Part shown: positions 11,640 to 21,950 of the stretch, in pieces
How positions within the stretch are numbered: position 1 is the first letter of the stretch
How the letters are laid out: each line of letters begins with the position of its first letter
Assembly (NCBI GenBank): GCA_038373885.1
Contig: JAWZYV010011914.1
Span: 1 to 64,000 of the forward strand
Length of the DNA: 64,000 bases
Source of the DNA: Cheiracanthium punctorium
Taxonomy: Eukaryota > Arthropoda > Arachnida > Araneae > Cheiracanthiidae
Direction: 5' to 3'
The notes under the pieces: model-generated
Told to the model about the DNA's origin: nothing
What the model saw: only the letters and a program-made list of their open reading frames with translations
Databases searched by the model: none
Translations under genes and position numbers: made by a program

Positions 11640-12153
11640 TTTCGATTCAACACAGTAAGAAAATAAACGTTTATAAAACTAAAGTAAAATTATAGCCTAC
11701 CTCTCGACATTTGTTTTTTGCAATCCTTGCAGATAGCGTATTTAGTGTTGGGCACCAATTCAAAATAATTTAGAAGAATAGACGATTGTCCAGTTAAACT
11801 GTCATCTAACGTTTCTTCGTCCATAATTTCGACCACAGTTGGTAATACGACATCCATTTAGCGATGGTTAGAATTAAAAAAAAAAAAAAAAACACACTTC
11901 GAAAACACTCGGACAAACACATGTGCCAATGAAACGACTCCTCTCATCTCATTACCAAAATAAAGATTCTAGAATGGTGTTGCGCCTGCGTGGTTTCTTC
12001 TGAAAAGCGAAGTATCGGTTGAAAAGTATCGGTGAAAATGGATGAAAGCAACAGAAACCGATACTTTCCCGATACTTTTAGAATCGAAAGAACCGATACC
12101 GATACCTAAAAAAAATGGAGGTATCGGTTGCCGATACTATCGGTCGATCCCTA
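11640..12153 (-). mobile_element. 5' part of a hAT element
   Basis: The right end, read on the minus strand, starts TAGGGATCGACCGATA and continues with many GTATCGGT/ACCGATAC subterminal motifs, a common hAT subterminal arrangement. The BED-finger start lies inside. The other terminus was not found, so the left limit is approximate. Confidence 0.5.
11690..11857 (-). pseudogene. N-terminal BED-type zinc-finger segment of a hAT (ZBED-like) transposase
   Basis: From an ATG at 11857 the minus strand encodes about 53 residues: an acidic start, then a BED-finger first half with the pattern YFELVPNTKYAICKDCKK (aromatic residues, then Cys-x2-Cys). BED fingers bind DNA at the N-terminus of many hAT transposases. 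The frame ends at a stop after RGRL; a GT at the same place could be a splice donor, but I cannot find the other half of the finger (the His residues) nearby. It sits about 300 bp inside the hAT-like terminus at 12153, where a transposase start would be expected. Confidence 0.5.
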
Positions 12154-12154
12154 A

Positions 12155-12600
12155 TATCATCCATAAATGTTGATGGCGGATATATTTGTTTATCTTTACT
12201 GGCGTTCCTCACTGCCGGATTTATTTAGAGATGTGGAAGCCCTAGGGCAACAAAGGACTGGAGACCCGTAATTATTTTTCAAAAAAGTTAAACAGTTTTT
12301 CGACTATGTAGGTGGCGAAGTGGGTTCAGGGCCAATTTTAAGACTTTTTTAGGGGGTTAGGGGGGGGGGAGTAGACGTTGTAAAATTACCTAGTCAAATA
12401 TCAGTTTTTATCAACTATATAACCAACTTCTTACTTTGACCAAATGGGTTTGTGTAATTTTGCGAAATGTACCAGAATTAGAAAGTAAGTTATAGTTTTT
12501 GTTAATTTTTTTTAACCCAGTTTGCCAACTTTTTTTTTTCTTTTCTTTCAGTGATAGACCTTTGTCTTGGAGGCATTGGCCATTACTAAGGCTGCTGGTC
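12155..12600. other. no recognised gene
   Basis: AT-rich with a G run at 12361 and T runs. Nothing identifiable. Confidence 0.35.
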
Positions 12601-12602
12601 TC

Positions 12603-12765
12603 TTAATTACGGGGGCACCTTATAGGTGGACCAAGGGCGCCCCCTATGAAGGGACAGACACAATGACAGCCCCGCCCATTCGGGGATCGAACCCCGACCG
12701 CCGGGTCCTGAACCCGAAACCGTAGCATGGTGCTTTATCCACCATACAATCTGGTCGGCTAGTTT
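12603..12765 (-). repeat. tRNA-derived SINE, family 3
   Basis: Minus strand: TATGGTGGATAAAGCACC (A-box-like), GGTCGGGGTTCGATCCCCGA (strong B box in a stem), then a body with GGGCGCCCTTGG. A 15-bp piece of the head (CCGACCAGATT) is repeated just to the right at about 12765. The head is not a foldable standard tRNA because its 3' half runs into the body. Confidence 0.65.
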
Positions 12766-13100
12766 GCCGACCAGATTAGGCATTAATTTTGCCAAGTTTA
12801 ATAAAATTTTCGAGTGTTGGGGGGGGGGGGGAGGAGGCTCTCCTTTTAGCAAGAGCCCTCGGTAGGTTCAGAGTTAACTCATATTTACACAAAATTTTCT
12901 TTACACAAAAAATAATGTCTGTTTCTTGTCTGGTGTTGCGCTCTTAATGTAATGTCGATATCGCTAGCAACTGATTACGTTACGTGGCAGTAATATGTGA
13001 AACTAGCCGCCAAGGCGTCCAGCTTCGCCGCCCAATATTATTTAGTTCTCTGCTTCCGGTTGGTTTACATTGGCGAAAGTTGCCAACAGTGGCTTTGTGC
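12766..13100. other. no recognised gene
   Basis: G run at 12819-12832, otherwise unrecognised. Confidence 0.3.
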
Positions 13101-13104
13101 TACT

Positions 13105-13215
13105 GTTAGGTGTCTAAGCATACACACACATCTGCATACTAAAAAAACTACTCTAAAACTTCTTCATATACACAGTTGAATATTTCAGAAGCAGGCCATA
13201 CTATACTCTCAAAAA
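13105..13215 (-). pseudogene. fragment of Helitron helicase 3' region
   Basis: Matches 16300-16400 (GTGTCTAAGCAT, CTCTAAAACTTCTTCATATA, GAATATTTCAGAAG), the 3' end of the decayed Helitron helicase frame. It is the remnant of a second copy, or a displaced piece, lying left of the Helitrons at 13329-16026. Confidence 0.55.
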
Positions 13216-13328
13216 TTATTTATTCAATTCACGGAAATTTTGCGGCAATCAGTGCGGCCGGAATATTCTCGTTAACTGAAGAATATCCGTTTCTTTTTCT
13301 CCTGTCAATTAAAGGAACTTATTAGCAA

Positions 13329-14397
13329 CTAGCTGAAGTACCCGTTCTTCGCACGGGAATGAATGGACTTTTTGATATTAATATTTGTTGTGATTACTAT
13401 TTATTGTAATAAAAAAATATAGCAAAATGGATATCGCGTTATATTGTGTTCAATAATCATGCATACTGAATTTCAAGGCAATCGTTTTTACGGTGCAGAA
13501 GGCGATGCGGCGTAGCGCAATTTAGTGGCGAGTTTTAGCAAAACGGATACGGCGAAAATATTCTTCGCATTCAGATATCGATGTATACGAATTTTCATGA
13601 CGATCGGCTGAATAGTCCTGAAGTTCATGTGTTGACGCGACATCTAGTGTCAAGTTATAGGAAAATGGATCGTGCCAAACTCTTCCCCGTGTTCAAATAT
13701 CTATGTATACCTATTTTCATAGCGATCATTCGCACAGTCAAGAAGAGATACACTGCAGGGCCATCTAGTGGTTAATTAAAGTAATGATTTGCTACAGCGC
13801 CGTCATGTGGCGAATTATAGTAAATTGGATAACGCCAAAATATTCTCATTGTTCAAATAGCTATGTATACTGATTTTCATAGCCACCGTTTGAACGGTCA
13901 AAAATTTGGCCTGCTGCAGCGTCATCTAGTGGCGAATTAAAATAATAATGCATTGCAGTGCCATCTAGTGGTGAGTAACATTAAAAGTAACACAGTTAGA
14001 ATATATTCTTCGTGCTTAAATGTGTAAGTATAAAAAATTTTATGCCGACCGGTCGAACGGTATAGAAGTTCATGCGTTGCAGCGCTATTTAGCGGTAAGT
14101 TACAGCAAATGGATTGTGAAAAATATTCTCCGTGTTCTAATATCCGCGTGTACCAAATTTCATCGAAATTCGTTGGACGATATTCGCATAGCAAACAGCT
14201 AAACGGAATAGAATTCGACGTTGTGCTGCGCCACCTAGTGGCAAGTTAGAGGAAAACGGATAGCATACAAACCTTCTCCGTGATAAAAGACTTAGATGAA
14301 CAAAATTTCATGGTGATCAGTGAAACGGTGCTGGAGTTTTTCAACCTCCTACACACATACCAACATTCATTTTTATCTATAACCAGTCTTATTATAC
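13329..14397 (-). mobile_element. non-autonomous Helitron A
   Basis: The 3' end on the minus strand is CCCGTGCGAAGAACGGG (hairpin) followed by TACTTCAG and CTAG^T, the classic Helitron terminus (CTRR, 16-20 bp hairpin, T downstream). The 5' end near 14397 reads ATAAGACTGG, then ATAAAAATGAATGTTGG. No protein. The interior is a tandem array (see separate entry). It abuts Helitron B directly. The right limit is approximate. Confidence 0.65.
13500..14260. repeat. tandem array inside Helitron A
   Basis: Diverged units of about 160 bp, each with GCCATCTAGTGGCGA-like and ATGTATACNNATTTTCAT-like motifs. The CTAGTGG motif recurs near 13642, 13762, 13922, 13962, 14083 and 14230, alternating roughly 120 and 40 bp. 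Confidence 0.6.
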
Positions 14398-14401
14398 GTA
14401 C

Positions 14402-15868
14402 TAACTGAAGTACCCGTCCTTGACGGGTTAGGGAATGCAAATTTCCAAAAAGCAAGAACTTTGTCAGCATTGTAGGAGTACACAGAGTGGATGTAGTATG
14501 TTGCCAAAGTAAAAAAAGCGAATTTATAATTTTTATGTATTGTTAAAATATTACAGGTTAGAGAGTAATTAAGTAATATCATTTCATTCGCTTTAGTCGT
14601 AACTATGTGACGCGCGAACGAATATTTACGCATATTGAAATAATTTTGCAAAATCTCAAAATCTAATCAATATTTTTGAAAAATTGGAAGCCTAGAATTT
14701 AAGTTGAGTGACAACCTATCCTGTCACCCAATTTCGTTTCATTCCCTGCAGTCTTTATTCCGTGATGCAGGAACAAAATTTCAGCATTTTAAAACGATTT
14801 TCACAAAATCTCAAAATGTAATCAAAATATTTTTAAAATTCAACGCCTATAAATTAAGATTAGCAACTACCTATCCTATCACTAAATTTCGTATCATTGG
14901 TATTAGTCGTTATTACGTGATGTTTGAAGAAATATAAACGTATTTTGAGAGAATTTTCACAAAATCTCATAAAAAAATGTTTAAAAAATTGGACACCTAT
15001 AGTTTTTGTTGAGCAGCCATCTATCATGTGACCAAATTTCATATCATTCGCTTTAGTCGTTATTAAGTAATGCGTGAACAAAGATTCACTCTTTTAAACG
15101 ATTTTCGCAAAATCTCGAAATCGGATCGATTTTTTTAAATTAGATGCTTATAGTTTAAGGTGAGTAACCACCTATCATTTCACCAAATATTATTTTTTCA
15201 CCTTTGCAGTTATTACGTGATGCTTGAAGACAAATTTACGCAGTTTGAAAGGATTTTCGCAAAATCCCAAAATCCAATGAAGATTTTTTAAAAATTCGAC
15301 GCCTATGCTTTAAGTTGAGTGACCACCTATCATGACACTCAATTTCATATCATTCGCTTCAGTCGTTTTTACGTGATGCTTGAAAACAAATTTACGCAGT
15401 TTGAAAGGATTTTCGCAAAATCTCCAAATCCAATGAAGATTTTTTTAAAAATTCGACGCCTATGTTTTAAGTTCTGTGACCACCTATCATGACACTCAAT
15501 TTCATATCATTCGCTTCAGTCGTTTTTACGTGATGCTTGAACACAAATCTACGCAGTTTGAAAGGATTTTCGCAAAATCTCAAAATCCAATGGAGATTTT
15601 TTTAAAATTCGACGCCTATGTTTTAAGTTGAGTGATCACCTATCATGACACCCAATTTCATATCATTCGCTTCAGTCGTTTTTACGTGATGCTTGAACAC
15701 AAATTTACGCAGTTTGAAACGATTTTCGCAAAATCTGAAAATCTAATCAAGATTTTTGAACAATTCGACCCCTATGTTTTAAGTTGAGTGACCACCTATC
15801 ATGACACCCAATTTCATACCATTCTCTTCAGTCGTTTTGACGTGATGCTTAAACAAAAAAAGCGTCAC

Positions 15869-15901
<33 letters not shown>

Positions 15902-16026
15902 GACAGACAGACAAACTTTTTTTTGAGGGTGGCATCGGATTCCCGGGTGCTTGAAACGGATTGAAATCGCAAAATTTTTGAATTCCAAGAAATGTACAGA
16001 CAAAAGTCTAATTTTATTTATATAGA
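14402..16026 (-). mobile_element. non-autonomous Helitron B
   Basis: The 3' end on the minus strand has hairpin AACCCGTCAAGGACGGGT, then ACTTCAGTTAG^T, so the terminal CTAG has become TTAG. The 5' end is A^TCTATATAAATAAAATT at 16026. The interior is a tandem array of about 155 bp units. The 5' 219 bp match 1-197 of the window. No intact gene; the 132-residue frame at 15779-16177 crosses the element border. Confidence 0.7.
14550..15850. repeat. ~155-bp tandem array inside Helitron B
   Basis: At least eight units. The marker CACCTATCATGACACYCAA recurs at 15324, 15481, 15637 and 15793 (156-157 bp apart), with more diverged units to the left at about 15169, 15016, 14868 and 14714. The units nearest the 5' end are most alike, consistent with recent expansion from that side. 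Confidence 0.8.
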
Positions 16027-16027
16027 T

Positions 16028-16200
16028 TAGTTTAAATTTCTCGAGACTGAAACCTTCAGCTTTCATGAATGTACTTATTTCAGCTAGAGCATACTGAAAT
16101 CCAATTTCTTCAGAATATTGGGAAAATGAAATCTTCAGATAGGGAATCTTTATGCTGAGCCCAAAGTTCAGGAACATTTTACACTTCTCTAAATGCGCCA
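16028..16200 (-). pseudogene. displaced duplicate of a Helitron coding segment
   Basis: Closely resembles 17790-17945, inside the Rep-helicase linker of the adjacent Helitron (shared CTTATTTCAGCTA, TTCTTCAGAATA, CCCAAAGTTCAGGAACATT). It is out of order relative to the helicase 3' end at 16351, so a second Helitron copy or a rearrangement is present. Confidence 0.65.
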
Positions 16201-16350
16201 GGGAGTGCGGAAATTATTCTTCGAGAGAGATAAATTAGTGTATAAAGATGAATTTTTCTTAGAGTGTAAGGAGATAGCATGAAAGAACGGATTCTAGACT
16301 AATGTTAGGCGTCTAAGCATATCTGTATACTCTAAAAATTATTCTAAAAC

Positions 16351-18231
16351 TTATTCATATACACAGGTGAATATTTCAGAAGTAGGCGATACTGCAGAAA
16401 CAGTGTCAAAAGAACGGACTCTAGATAAGCTTACATACAATTGTCCATGACTGAACACTGGTTTAGATAGGTCTAAGCAAATTTTATCAAAAGTTTGGCC
16501 TTGTGACTTATTTATGGTCATAGAGAATGCTAGTCGAATAGGGAATTGTTTGCGTTTAAATTTAAAGGGCATATTTGCATATGATGGAGTCAAATAAATT
16601 CTAGGTATAAGGAAAGTTTCATTGTCATCATTCTCTATCTCCTTTGCTTCTATGATGTTGCGCTGCAAACCGGTAACACTTAGGCGTGTCCCATTACACA
16701 GACCTTTAGAAGGAGACAGATTTCTTAAAAGCATGACAATGGCTGCACACTTAACATGCAGTTTATGAGGGGGCATTCCTGTTGGAGTTAAACTATTTAA
16801 AAACTCTTCAGGATATGTCAGCGTATCCTGCGGATCTTCACTAATCACAGTGTCTACACTTTCATAAGTAACCTCAGATCCTGGTAAACAATTTAATACA
16901 CGCTGATTAATTTCCATGGATAATTCATTAGTAACAGTTAGAATAGCACGCATTTTAAGCTTTTGAGAAGTCACAGTTGCAAAATCTATATCATTATAGA
17001 GTTGCTTAACGGGATCTTGAACAGGGGGAAAACATATTGATGGCAGTTTAATTTTCGTTCCATTTTTAGCTTCTCCAACATCTAAAAGCCAAGCTGAAAA
17101 TTCTCTTTCAGTCGCCAGACTTCGCATATTTTCTTTGAGGCTCATTATTTCAAACACAGACCAAAATCGGTACTTCTTTAAGCAGCTACCAACTGTAAGT
17201 GATCTTGAGCCTCTTAATACCACTGGCAGTACTTGTCTAAAATCACCACTAAGTAGAACAACTTTTCCACCGAAAGGTTCTCTGCATTTTGTAAGATCTT
17301 GAAGTAATCTGTCTACTGCTAGGAAGGCATAAATATGGGTCATTGGAGCTTCATCCCACAATATTAATTTTGTCTCTAATAATAATTTTGCTTCTTCTGA
17401 ATTTGGTTTTAAACTGCATGTAGAGGTTGCATTTAAACTTAACGGGATTTTGAAAATCGAGTGTGCTGTTCTACCACCTGGTAACAAAGTCGCAGCTATA
17501 CCTGTTGATGCTACAGGAATAGCAAAATCACCCCTTCCTCTAATTGTGTACATACATGTAACGTTATATAAACAAAAGTTTTACCTACCTGCAGGTCCAT
17601 CTAAGAAAAAACACTTAGGACCATTAGCATCATTTTCATAAATTGCAGAAAGAACACTTTCTACAACAGATCTTTGTTCTGCATTTAGTTTTTCAGTGTT
17701 AACGCATGCCTTAGTTTGTTCTTGTATAACATCAAATGAAAATGGGCTACGAATATTTGTTATTGAGTTTAAAGGTGGGAGTTTCAGTTTCTCCAGACTG
17801 AACCCTTGAGCTTTGATAAATGTACTTATTTCAGCTAAAGCATACTCAAATCCAGTTTCTTCAGAATACTGGTGAATGCAATCTTCGGATAGGGAAACTT
17901 TATGCTGATCCCAAAGTTCAGGAACATTTTCTACTTCTTCAAATGCACAAATTATACAAAAAAGCACTCTCAAAAAACTTGGCATATGGGTTCTTGCTGC
18001 ATCGGCTAAAGTGTAATACCAGTGTTCATCTCCCTCAAGAAAACCGAGATGTTTGCATGCCATTTGGAAAGTTTCGCACACTATTCCTCGAATCATTTTT
18101 AAGTCATCGAAGCTCATAGCACCAGGTTTATGCAATAACAACATTCGTAGATAATATCGCTCAGTATCTTGTATACTAACAACTGGCATTCTTCCAATTA
18201 TTTTGTGTCCCATTCTTTGCCTTTTTTCCAT
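16351..18231 (-). pseudogene. Helitron Pif1-like helicase part (broken)
   Basis: C-terminal half of a Rep/Hel protein, which unwinds DNA during rolling-circle transposition. Two open segments (18231-17581 and 17553-16351) give first a linker, then the Walker A region FFLDGPAG, then motif II LILWDEAPM, motif III LLSGDFRQVLPVV, and near the end MTINKSQGQTF and GQLYVSLSRVRS. All are characteristic of the Pif1 family within SF1. Breaks: an indel near 18215 in an A run joins it out of frame to the preceding segment; a one-base change right in Walker A near 17585 and a second shift near 17550 separate the two open segments. The natural stop is at 16351. A helicase fragment of the same kind occurs on the other strand at 47073-47440. 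Confidence 0.9.
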
Positions 18232-18937
18232 CTTGTTTTGTTACTGTCAAAGACATAGTAAATTGGAATGTCAGGGTAAGTATAGCTTCGAGATCCTTCA
18301 TCTGTGCAGTTCAGTTTAAACCATGCAGTTAAAGTTGTTTCTTTGACTGAGGCTCGTAAAGTATCCTCCTCTTCCCGGCCTTCTTCATAAAATATGGGCT
18401 GTTGTTCTGGCAAATGGACTGATAATCTCTGCACAACATGGGATTTTTGAGACATGGGAAACTCGTTCAAGCGCCGCATTGCCTTGGGAGCACTTACATA
18501 CCTACCATCAAGAAAGGTTAAAATTTCATCATGATGGACAATATTATCATTTTGCAGCCTAACAGAAGCATCATCATGCCCTTTATATACATATTTGTAC
18601 AAATATTTTACACTCCTTATTGAAGCACATACTTCGACATTAATATGGGCATTGAATTTCTTCAATAGCCAAAGATTGTATGGTACAACCCATCGATTAT
18701 CGATATCATACCGACCAACTTTCACTGGTTCTATGACCCTTCTTCTATAAACAGGATACCCATTAACATTTTCTTTAGTTCTGTCAATGTTTTCTTTAGG
18801 TTACTGTTTGCAGCAGGCATTTGAATCCCTCATGCATGGAGAGTTTGGATTCAATGTACCACATGGTCCATGTATCATACATTTTGTGACAATATCGAAT
18901 AATCGGGGATTACTATGAATATCAGATAACTCTGCAC
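18198..18937 (-). pseudogene. Helitron Rep/Hel middle segment, after the hAT insertion
   Basis: Continues the protein from the Rep region across the hAT insertion. Reading frames contain CMIHGPCG, NPNSPCM and GYPVYRRR, then VKVGRYDIDNRWVVPYN and YKYVYKG, patterns that follow the HUH region in Helitron Rep proteins and include the second catalytic Tyr region. The part 18725-18937 carries at least one stop. The longest open piece is 175 residues (18198-18725). Confidence 0.8.
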
Positions 18938-20031
18938 TAGAGGACTGCGCCGCCGCCGAGGTCTAGGCCGGCGCGCCGTCGAAGAATGCTGATTTTATAC
19001 CACCGCGTACAATTACTTCAAAACTGGAAAAAAAAAATCTGTACCTAAACTTTCAGTTGTTTATTTTTGTCTGGATACCTCTTAATGCTAGTAACATGTA
19101 AAGATACAATTTAAATTTTTTGAGTGAATGGCGTAATTTGATTTTTTTGACAACTGTTCAAACATTGCATTATACCTCAAAAGAACATTATAGGCTTTGA
19201 ATGGTTCATGAGAAGGTTATGGAGAGAAAAAAAATGCTTTAAAGCAAATAATGTATCATTCGTATATTGATAACTAACTGTATTATGAATATGCATATAA
19301 ACAACATAAACCTACCCGATTTTGATAAAATCTATTATTTCAGTTTTGCAGCAGAAATATTTTTTAAAAGTGTACCACAACGGCATGCTCATACTCTGGA
19401 GCTCCACCAGTGGCCAAGCGCATAGCGCTCTGAACTGGGAGACGGAAGGGGCCTGGTTCAAAACCAGGTCGCATCAGCCGACTTAACCGTTTGCAGTTTT
19501 CAGTGGTTCCCTTCGGAACTCAGCGTAGATACGGGTTAGGAGCCCTTAGAAAGACCCCTACGGAGGGCAATTCTCTAGAGATGAGTTTGAGCTCATTTTT
19601 TAAAGCCCGAGCCCGAAATTTCAGCTGATAGATAAATAAAAGACAATTACTTCATTGATAGAATATTATAAATTTGGCCGTTTGTACAAATTAAAGACAA
19701 ATGTAATCGAGCCCGCCCGACCCCGAACACAGTGATCTCTACACCCCGCACCCTTCGGCCGAGAGCCCACGTGCAGCTAAATTGGCCAAACACTAATTGG
19801 CCGTAATCGCGCAACATCATACTCAAGACTAGTTTTCATAAAAACTCTAGTCTTCACTCTAGTCTTAAAAGATCTTTTTAGCTCCAGTTTATACATATAT
19901 GGGTGCGAGTGTCCGCATACACCCATTTTCATTATGCTCTTTTCCAAAAATATTCTCACGCCGCGGCGCACCGCCGGGTTTCTGAAGTCGTTACGCCGCC
20001 GCCGCGAATTTCCGTGTGGCGCAGACCTCTA
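18938..20031. mobile_element. hAT-type non-autonomous element inserted in the Helitron
   Basis: Ends: left TAGAGGACTGCGCC, right complement TAGAGGTCTGCGCC. The 8-bp CTCTGCAC is duplicated at 18930-18937 and 20032-20039, and the Helitron coding sequence continues on both sides. Length 1094 bp. GC-rich subterminal blocks (GCGCCGCCGCCG type) contrast with the AT-rich host. It carries a SINE at 19405-19570. No transposase frame was found. Confidence 0.9.
19405..19570 (+). repeat. tRNA-derived SINE, family 2, inside the hAT
   Basis: Head CAGTGGCCAAGCGCATAGCG and GCCTGGTTCAAAACCAGGTC (B box in a stem). Body CTTAACCGTTTGCAGTTTTC and CAGCGTAGATACGGGTTA, as in 6755-6955 on the other strand. Confidence 0.75.
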
Positions 20032-20039
20032 CTCTGCAC

Positions 20040-20648
20040 TCACATACTTGTCAATATCATCATTTGTTCGTATTTTTGAAGCTGAGTCTAACGTAAATAA
20101 AATGTGTGCATGAGGGCATGAGGTAACTCCCTTTTCTGAAATTCAATTACGTATATATAAGCAGTAACAACACCAAAAATGTTGCGTTTCAAATTATCAT
20201 CTAATAATTCAGAGAGTTTCATTTTGAAAACACGAACAACGATATCTGGTCTGTTTTCAGGTCGCTGAGGATATTCAATTGCATTTGAGATTTCAGGCCA
20301 AGTAGGGTTGCAAGTGAAAGTGATAAATAAATCTGGTCGTCCAAATTTACGTACCATAGCAATTGCATCTTGGTAGTTTTGCTGCATATATCTTGCACTA
20401 CCTGGAAATGTGGATGGCAGTATCATTAATTTACCTGCTCGTAAATTTGCATTTCGAGCACGGGTCTCTAGAGCATCTAAAAGACAACTGTACAGCTCTA
20501 CTCTCAAATTTTTTTGGTTCATTCGGATATAATTTAACCGCGAACCTTCGGTTTTAACATATGCATCAACAATATACTGTAGAAACAGTTTCCCACTACT
20601 GTGCAATATGCTAAAACCACTACGAATTGAAAGTCGGTATGCATAGTG
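20040..20648 (-). pseudogene. Helitron Rep (HUH endonuclease) part, broken at the HUH motif
   Basis: Encodes the region typical of Helitron_like_N/Rep: SGKLFLQYIVDAY, then LMILPSTFPGSARYMQQNYQ and KFGRPDLFITFTCNPTWPEI. Rep nicks and joins single-stranded DNA during rolling-circle transposition. The HUH motif is expected right after the FQKRELPHA context; here an exact 8-bp tandem duplication (GCATGAGG at 20108-20115 and 20116-20123 on the plus strand) shifts the frame through it and a stop follows at 20088. Beyond the shift the other frame continues to the hAT insertion at 20031. A TAA at 20651-20649 separates this part from the upstream one in the same frame. Confidence 0.9.
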
Positions 20649-21715
20649 TTATAATTGAATTCCCCGTATTCTTTTAGCCGAACGTCTATCTTCAACATGT
20701 TTCATTCCATCATACCATCCACTTTCACCTCTAGGGAACAGCAAAGGATAAACCATAGGGTCACAACAATGGTTCATAGGAGATATATTCCTGCAGTTAT
20801 CAGCCTTAGGATATATGCAAATGTCTCTATTTGCAGGAGGCTCACCGTCATCTCCAACAAATATGGCAGCAACTTCAGTTGTAGATGTTGGTGCGTTATA
20901 CCTTCGCATATCTAAGTCTGGTTGTTCCATAAAAACCATTTTAACATTTACAATTGGGTTGATTTGTATTAGTTCGTGCATTTGTAAGAATGATTCAGCA
21001 AAGGGATTAATACTTCGCAATAAATCATCCAATTTTTCCATAACAGTTCGAAAGCAGTCTTTATTATTTTGCATGCGATAATCATTTGCCTCAGTTGAAT
21101 CAAAAATATAGAGTTGTCCATATCCAGGCTTGTTGCGTTCGTTTGAATATAGTGATGAAACCAAGTGATAAATTTGACCATGAATTCGGAAACAATATGG
21201 TCCATTTCCAGGAGGCGATTTTATATCAGCTCCCATTGATGCAAAGGCTAAAGCAGCCTTTGCATCAATGACCTAATATGCTGTCTAAAGTTCTTCGCTT
21301 TGGCAGAATCACTACGCAGTAAATCTTTTAAAACATCAGGTGTCTCATAAAGCGATGGCAGTGACACTTTACCGTCATGGCAGCATCGCGTAAATTTTTT
21401 GCTGCTGTTTTCTTCATCTTTCCAATAGACCGCTTGGCAAAAACTGCAGCATTCTGTCAGGTTTCCGTAATGGTGTTCTGCAACATCAACATGATCAAGT
21501 TCTTGGATGTCGACAACCATTGCTTGGGCTTGGCGTTCGCTTTGCCGGCGAGTGTTGAGCCTAATTATTCGCTGATCAACAGTTTCACTTTCGCGTCTCT
21601 CTCTTAATAAATTATTTCGTCTTTGTTTTCTTGCTTGGGTTTGTACAGAAGTTTCATTTCCTTGTAAAGCTCGCCTTCGAGCATTTCTTAAAATAATATC
21701 ATTTTGCAAATCCAT
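20649..21715 (-). pseudogene. Helitron N-terminal part with zinc-finger-like region
   Basis: Two open segments. The first (21715-21248) starts MDLQNDIILRNARRRA, is Arg-rich, and has a Cys cluster (CCSFCQAVYW followed by CCHDGK) like the N-terminal zinc-binding region of many Helitron proteins. The second (21236-20649) contains SPPGNGPYCFRIHGQIYH and later DADNCRNI-like and YPLLFPRGESGWY patterns common to Helitron N-terminal domains. They are joined by a frameshift at about 21238-21268, where the DNA forms a 13-bp inverted repeat (TGATGCAAAGGCT and its complement). Chosen start: the first ATG, 21715, with a stop not far upstream. Confidence 0.85.
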
Positions 21716-21950
21716 CGGTTATTAACAGTAACAGAAGACTATCTGGCCATTCGGTTAATGTTTACATTCAGCCGTTTTGAATTTGTTTTTCATAAAAATA
21801 CTGTATCAAGTGATAACGTGCTGTACAAATATATTTCCTAATTGCAGCACCTGCAGGGTTTATGAAATTAGTATTTAGTGTGCATAGTATTCATTCCGCT
21901 CAATCAGCTCCATGGATTTGCTAATGTGTACTTTTCTAGTTTATTAACAA

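Noticed and set aside
12680..12765. Possible tRNA gene with a strong B box
   Set aside because: It runs straight into a SINE-like body and lacks a clean acceptor stem.
14550..15850. Regular direct repeats considered as a CRISPR array
   Set aside because: Units are about 155 bp with no unique spacers, and lie inside a Helitron in a eukaryotic genome.
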